Shown: piece by piece, positions 62,847-64,000 of the stretch
Numbering within the stretch: the first letter of the stretch is position 1
How the letters are laid out: every line of letters starts with the position of its first letter
Assembly (NCBI GenBank): GCA_964533215.1
Contig: CAZHLJ010000001.1
Span: forward strand, 1,317,061-1,381,060
Source of the DNA: Bact-08 sp964533215
Lineage (GTDB): Bacteria; Bacteroidota; Bacteroidia; Bacteroidales; UBA932
DNA length: 64,000 nt
Reading direction: 5' to 3'
The notes under the pieces: model-generated
Seen by the model: the letters and a program-made list of their open reading frames with translations, nothing else
What the model was told of the DNA's origin: nothing
The model's database searches: none
Program-made: the position numbers and the translations under genes

Positions 62847-63869
62847 TTAGCCAAGTTTATTGTTTGCAATTTTTGAAAATGCTGTAACCATTTTAAATAC
62901 CTCTGCCATGTCACCACTATATAAATTAATGTCAGCGTTATTTTTTCTCCACATATTTGCTAATGTGTCAATTTGGTAAATCACTGATGGTTCAGGAATA
63001 TTCAATTCTCTTGCGATGACTTTATAACCTTCTGTTTTTGCATATTGGAATGCCTTGTGAACTTCTGCTTCCGCAAGACCTTCGTAGTAAATTTTTTGAG
63101 CATTGTTTTTATTAACTTCTTTGTTGATTATTGAGATTGGAACATTTCGAAGGGCATCATTTATTGCCCCACCTAAATCAATATTTTGCAGAAGAACTGT
63201 TACAATCTGTATACCCCAATCGTCCGTTAAACGCTCAACCTCAGATTTTAATTTGGAATTTATTTCAGGCATACGGCTATAGTTTTTACCAACTGTTTGT
63301 TTTGAGCATTCAACTTGTGCAGTCGTTACTACAATATCCCTAATTTGTCTTCTTAATTGCTCCTTATTGCCTATGCTTGTTATGAATTTTTTTAGGTCAA
63401 CGATTTTGTATCGGCAAACTATACATACAGCAGTAGTAATTCTGTTGTCAAGTGGGTCTGAACTTGGAGAATCAGAAGTGCCATGTGTAATAAAAATAGG
63501 AGAAGGTTTGCCATTATTTGAAACTTCATCCTCAGGATATTGTTCCTCAATGACCAATTTTGTTTCTTTTTGCAATTTGTAAGGTGGTAAAACATAAATG
63601 AGGCCAGAAGAAATTTGAAATTTTGGTTTCCCAAATAAGATAAGCACTCCAGTTTCATCTGGACCTACTTCTGTAAAACTACCTATAATAATAGCTACAA
63701 TGGCTACAAGGCAAGCCGAATATAGAATTCGCATAATCCAAAGAAATTCAATCCCCATGTATTTGGATGGAGAAGCATTCCATAGGTAGATTGTTAGTCC
63801 GCCTAATAATATTAGAACACCAGCCGTGATGTAAAGTGCCTGTTTGTTATAAGATTCTCTGTCAATCAT
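62847..63869 (-). CDS. SPFH/band 7 domain protein
   Basis: 340 residues. Two TM segments (about 12-30 and 45-67) are followed by an SPFH domain (TEVGPDETGVLILFGKPKFQISSGLIYVLPP) and helical repeats rich in Ala/Glu (PISIINKEVNKNNAQKIYYEGLAEAEVHKAFQ). SPFH proteins (prohibitin, HflK/C, flotillin) form membrane cages that organise proteases and transporters. Some SPFH proteins act in anti-phage defence. It is the first gene of the four-gene set visible here; upstream of it the window ends. Confidence 0.83.
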   Translation of the reverse strand: MIDRESYNKQALYITAGVLILLGGLTIYLWNASPSKYMGIEFLWIMRILYSACLVAIVAIIIGSFTEVGPDETGVLILFGKPKFQISSGLIYVLPPYKLQKETKLVIEEQYPEDEVSNNGKPSPIFITHGTSDSPSSDPLDNRITTAVCIVCRYKIVDLKKFITSIGNKEQLRRQIRDIVVTTAQVECSKQTVGKNYSRMPEINSKLKSEVERLTDDWGIQIVTVLLQNIDLGGAINDALRNVPISIINKEVNKNNAQKIYYEGLAEAEVHKAFQYAKTEGYKVIARELNIPEPSVIYQIDTLANMWRKNNADINLYSGDMAEVFKMVTAFSKIANNKLG

Positions 63870-63917
63870 TGTCTGATTATTTTAATGTTAAAGTTAGCTT
63901 CTTGTTGTCAGTTTCAA

Positions 63918-63949
63918 GTTAGCACAGTCGCCATAAGCTTGCCGCTAAC
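63918..63949. repeat. GTTAGC...GCTAAC inverted repeat upstream of the SPFH gene
   Basis: GTTAGC (63918-63923) and GCTAAC (63944-63949) are perfect inverted arms separated by 20 bases. The right arm, read on the minus strand as GTTAGCGGCAAGCTT, matches the half-site at 62815 on the opposite strand. Confidence 0.45.
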
Positions 63950-64000
63950 GTAAAAGTGTTTTATACATCGTTACCCTACAAATATAGTAAAAGTGAAACA

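Noticed and set aside
1..64000. CRISPR array
   Set aside because: No regularly spaced short direct repeats were seen; the repeated sequences found are few, long and palindromic.

Overview
The window looks like a chromosomal segment of an anaerobic, fermentative Bacteroidetes bacterium, most likely Bacteroidales. The signs are promoters of the TTG-N19-TAnnTTTG type with little Shine-Dalgarno signal, a tmRNA whose tag ends in YALAA, a long single-chain PurL, a TonB-dependent receptor, GH92 and GH5 glycosidases, pyruvate phosphate dikinase and [FeFe]-hydrogenase maturases. I cannot name a genus.

Layout. 1-3.2 kb: 3' end of typA, then yceD-rpmF-plsX-fabH (ribosome and fatty-acid/phospholipid start) and tRNA-Arg(CCT). 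3.3-10.1 kb: an AT-rich accessory island next to the tRNA. It holds a tyrosine-recombinase remnant and nine minus-strand cargo genes, and is bracketed by inverted copies of a palindromic, non-coding repeat. Its core is a tightly packed six-gene run (HEPN-like protein, DUF4145-like protein, winged-helix-like protein, small protein, DUF4747-like protein, four-TM protein) that I regard as the best candidate for an undescribed, possibly defensive, system. Behind it lie a frameshifted secreted nuclease, a PBCV-basic-adaptor protein and a lipoprotein.

10.2-30 kb: mostly core genes. These are a Wzx-type flippase, a DEAD-box helicase with a 43-residue membrane ORF upstream, hydF-hydE, a heme/FMN redox pair, ppdK, phoH, purL, folC, tRNA-Val, an RluA-type pseudouridine synthase and an S9 peptidase. 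30-38 kb: a PgpH-like HD phosphodiesterase, then GH5 mannanase, galactokinase and GH92 mannosidase (mannan/galactomannan use), and a NifX-like protein. 38-44 kb: secreted S41 protease, a small membrane protein, a retropepsin-PDZ lipoprotein and an MG2-plus-plug envelope protein, followed by another copy of the repeat and by ssrA.

45-60 kb: exporter, TonB receptor, lnt, ubiD-like, a D-lactate-dehydrogenase-like flavoprotein, a TlpA-like thioredoxin, coaD, dapF, an lpxB-ogt fusion, surE and gapA. 60-64 kb: a second AT-rich accessory block begins right at the gapA terminator with a broken small membrane gene. It continues as a compact set (SPFH protein, TerB-like protein, coiled-coil four-TM protein, VWA-like lipoprotein) running off the right edge. 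Short inverted GTTAGCGGC repeats flank its SPFH gene.
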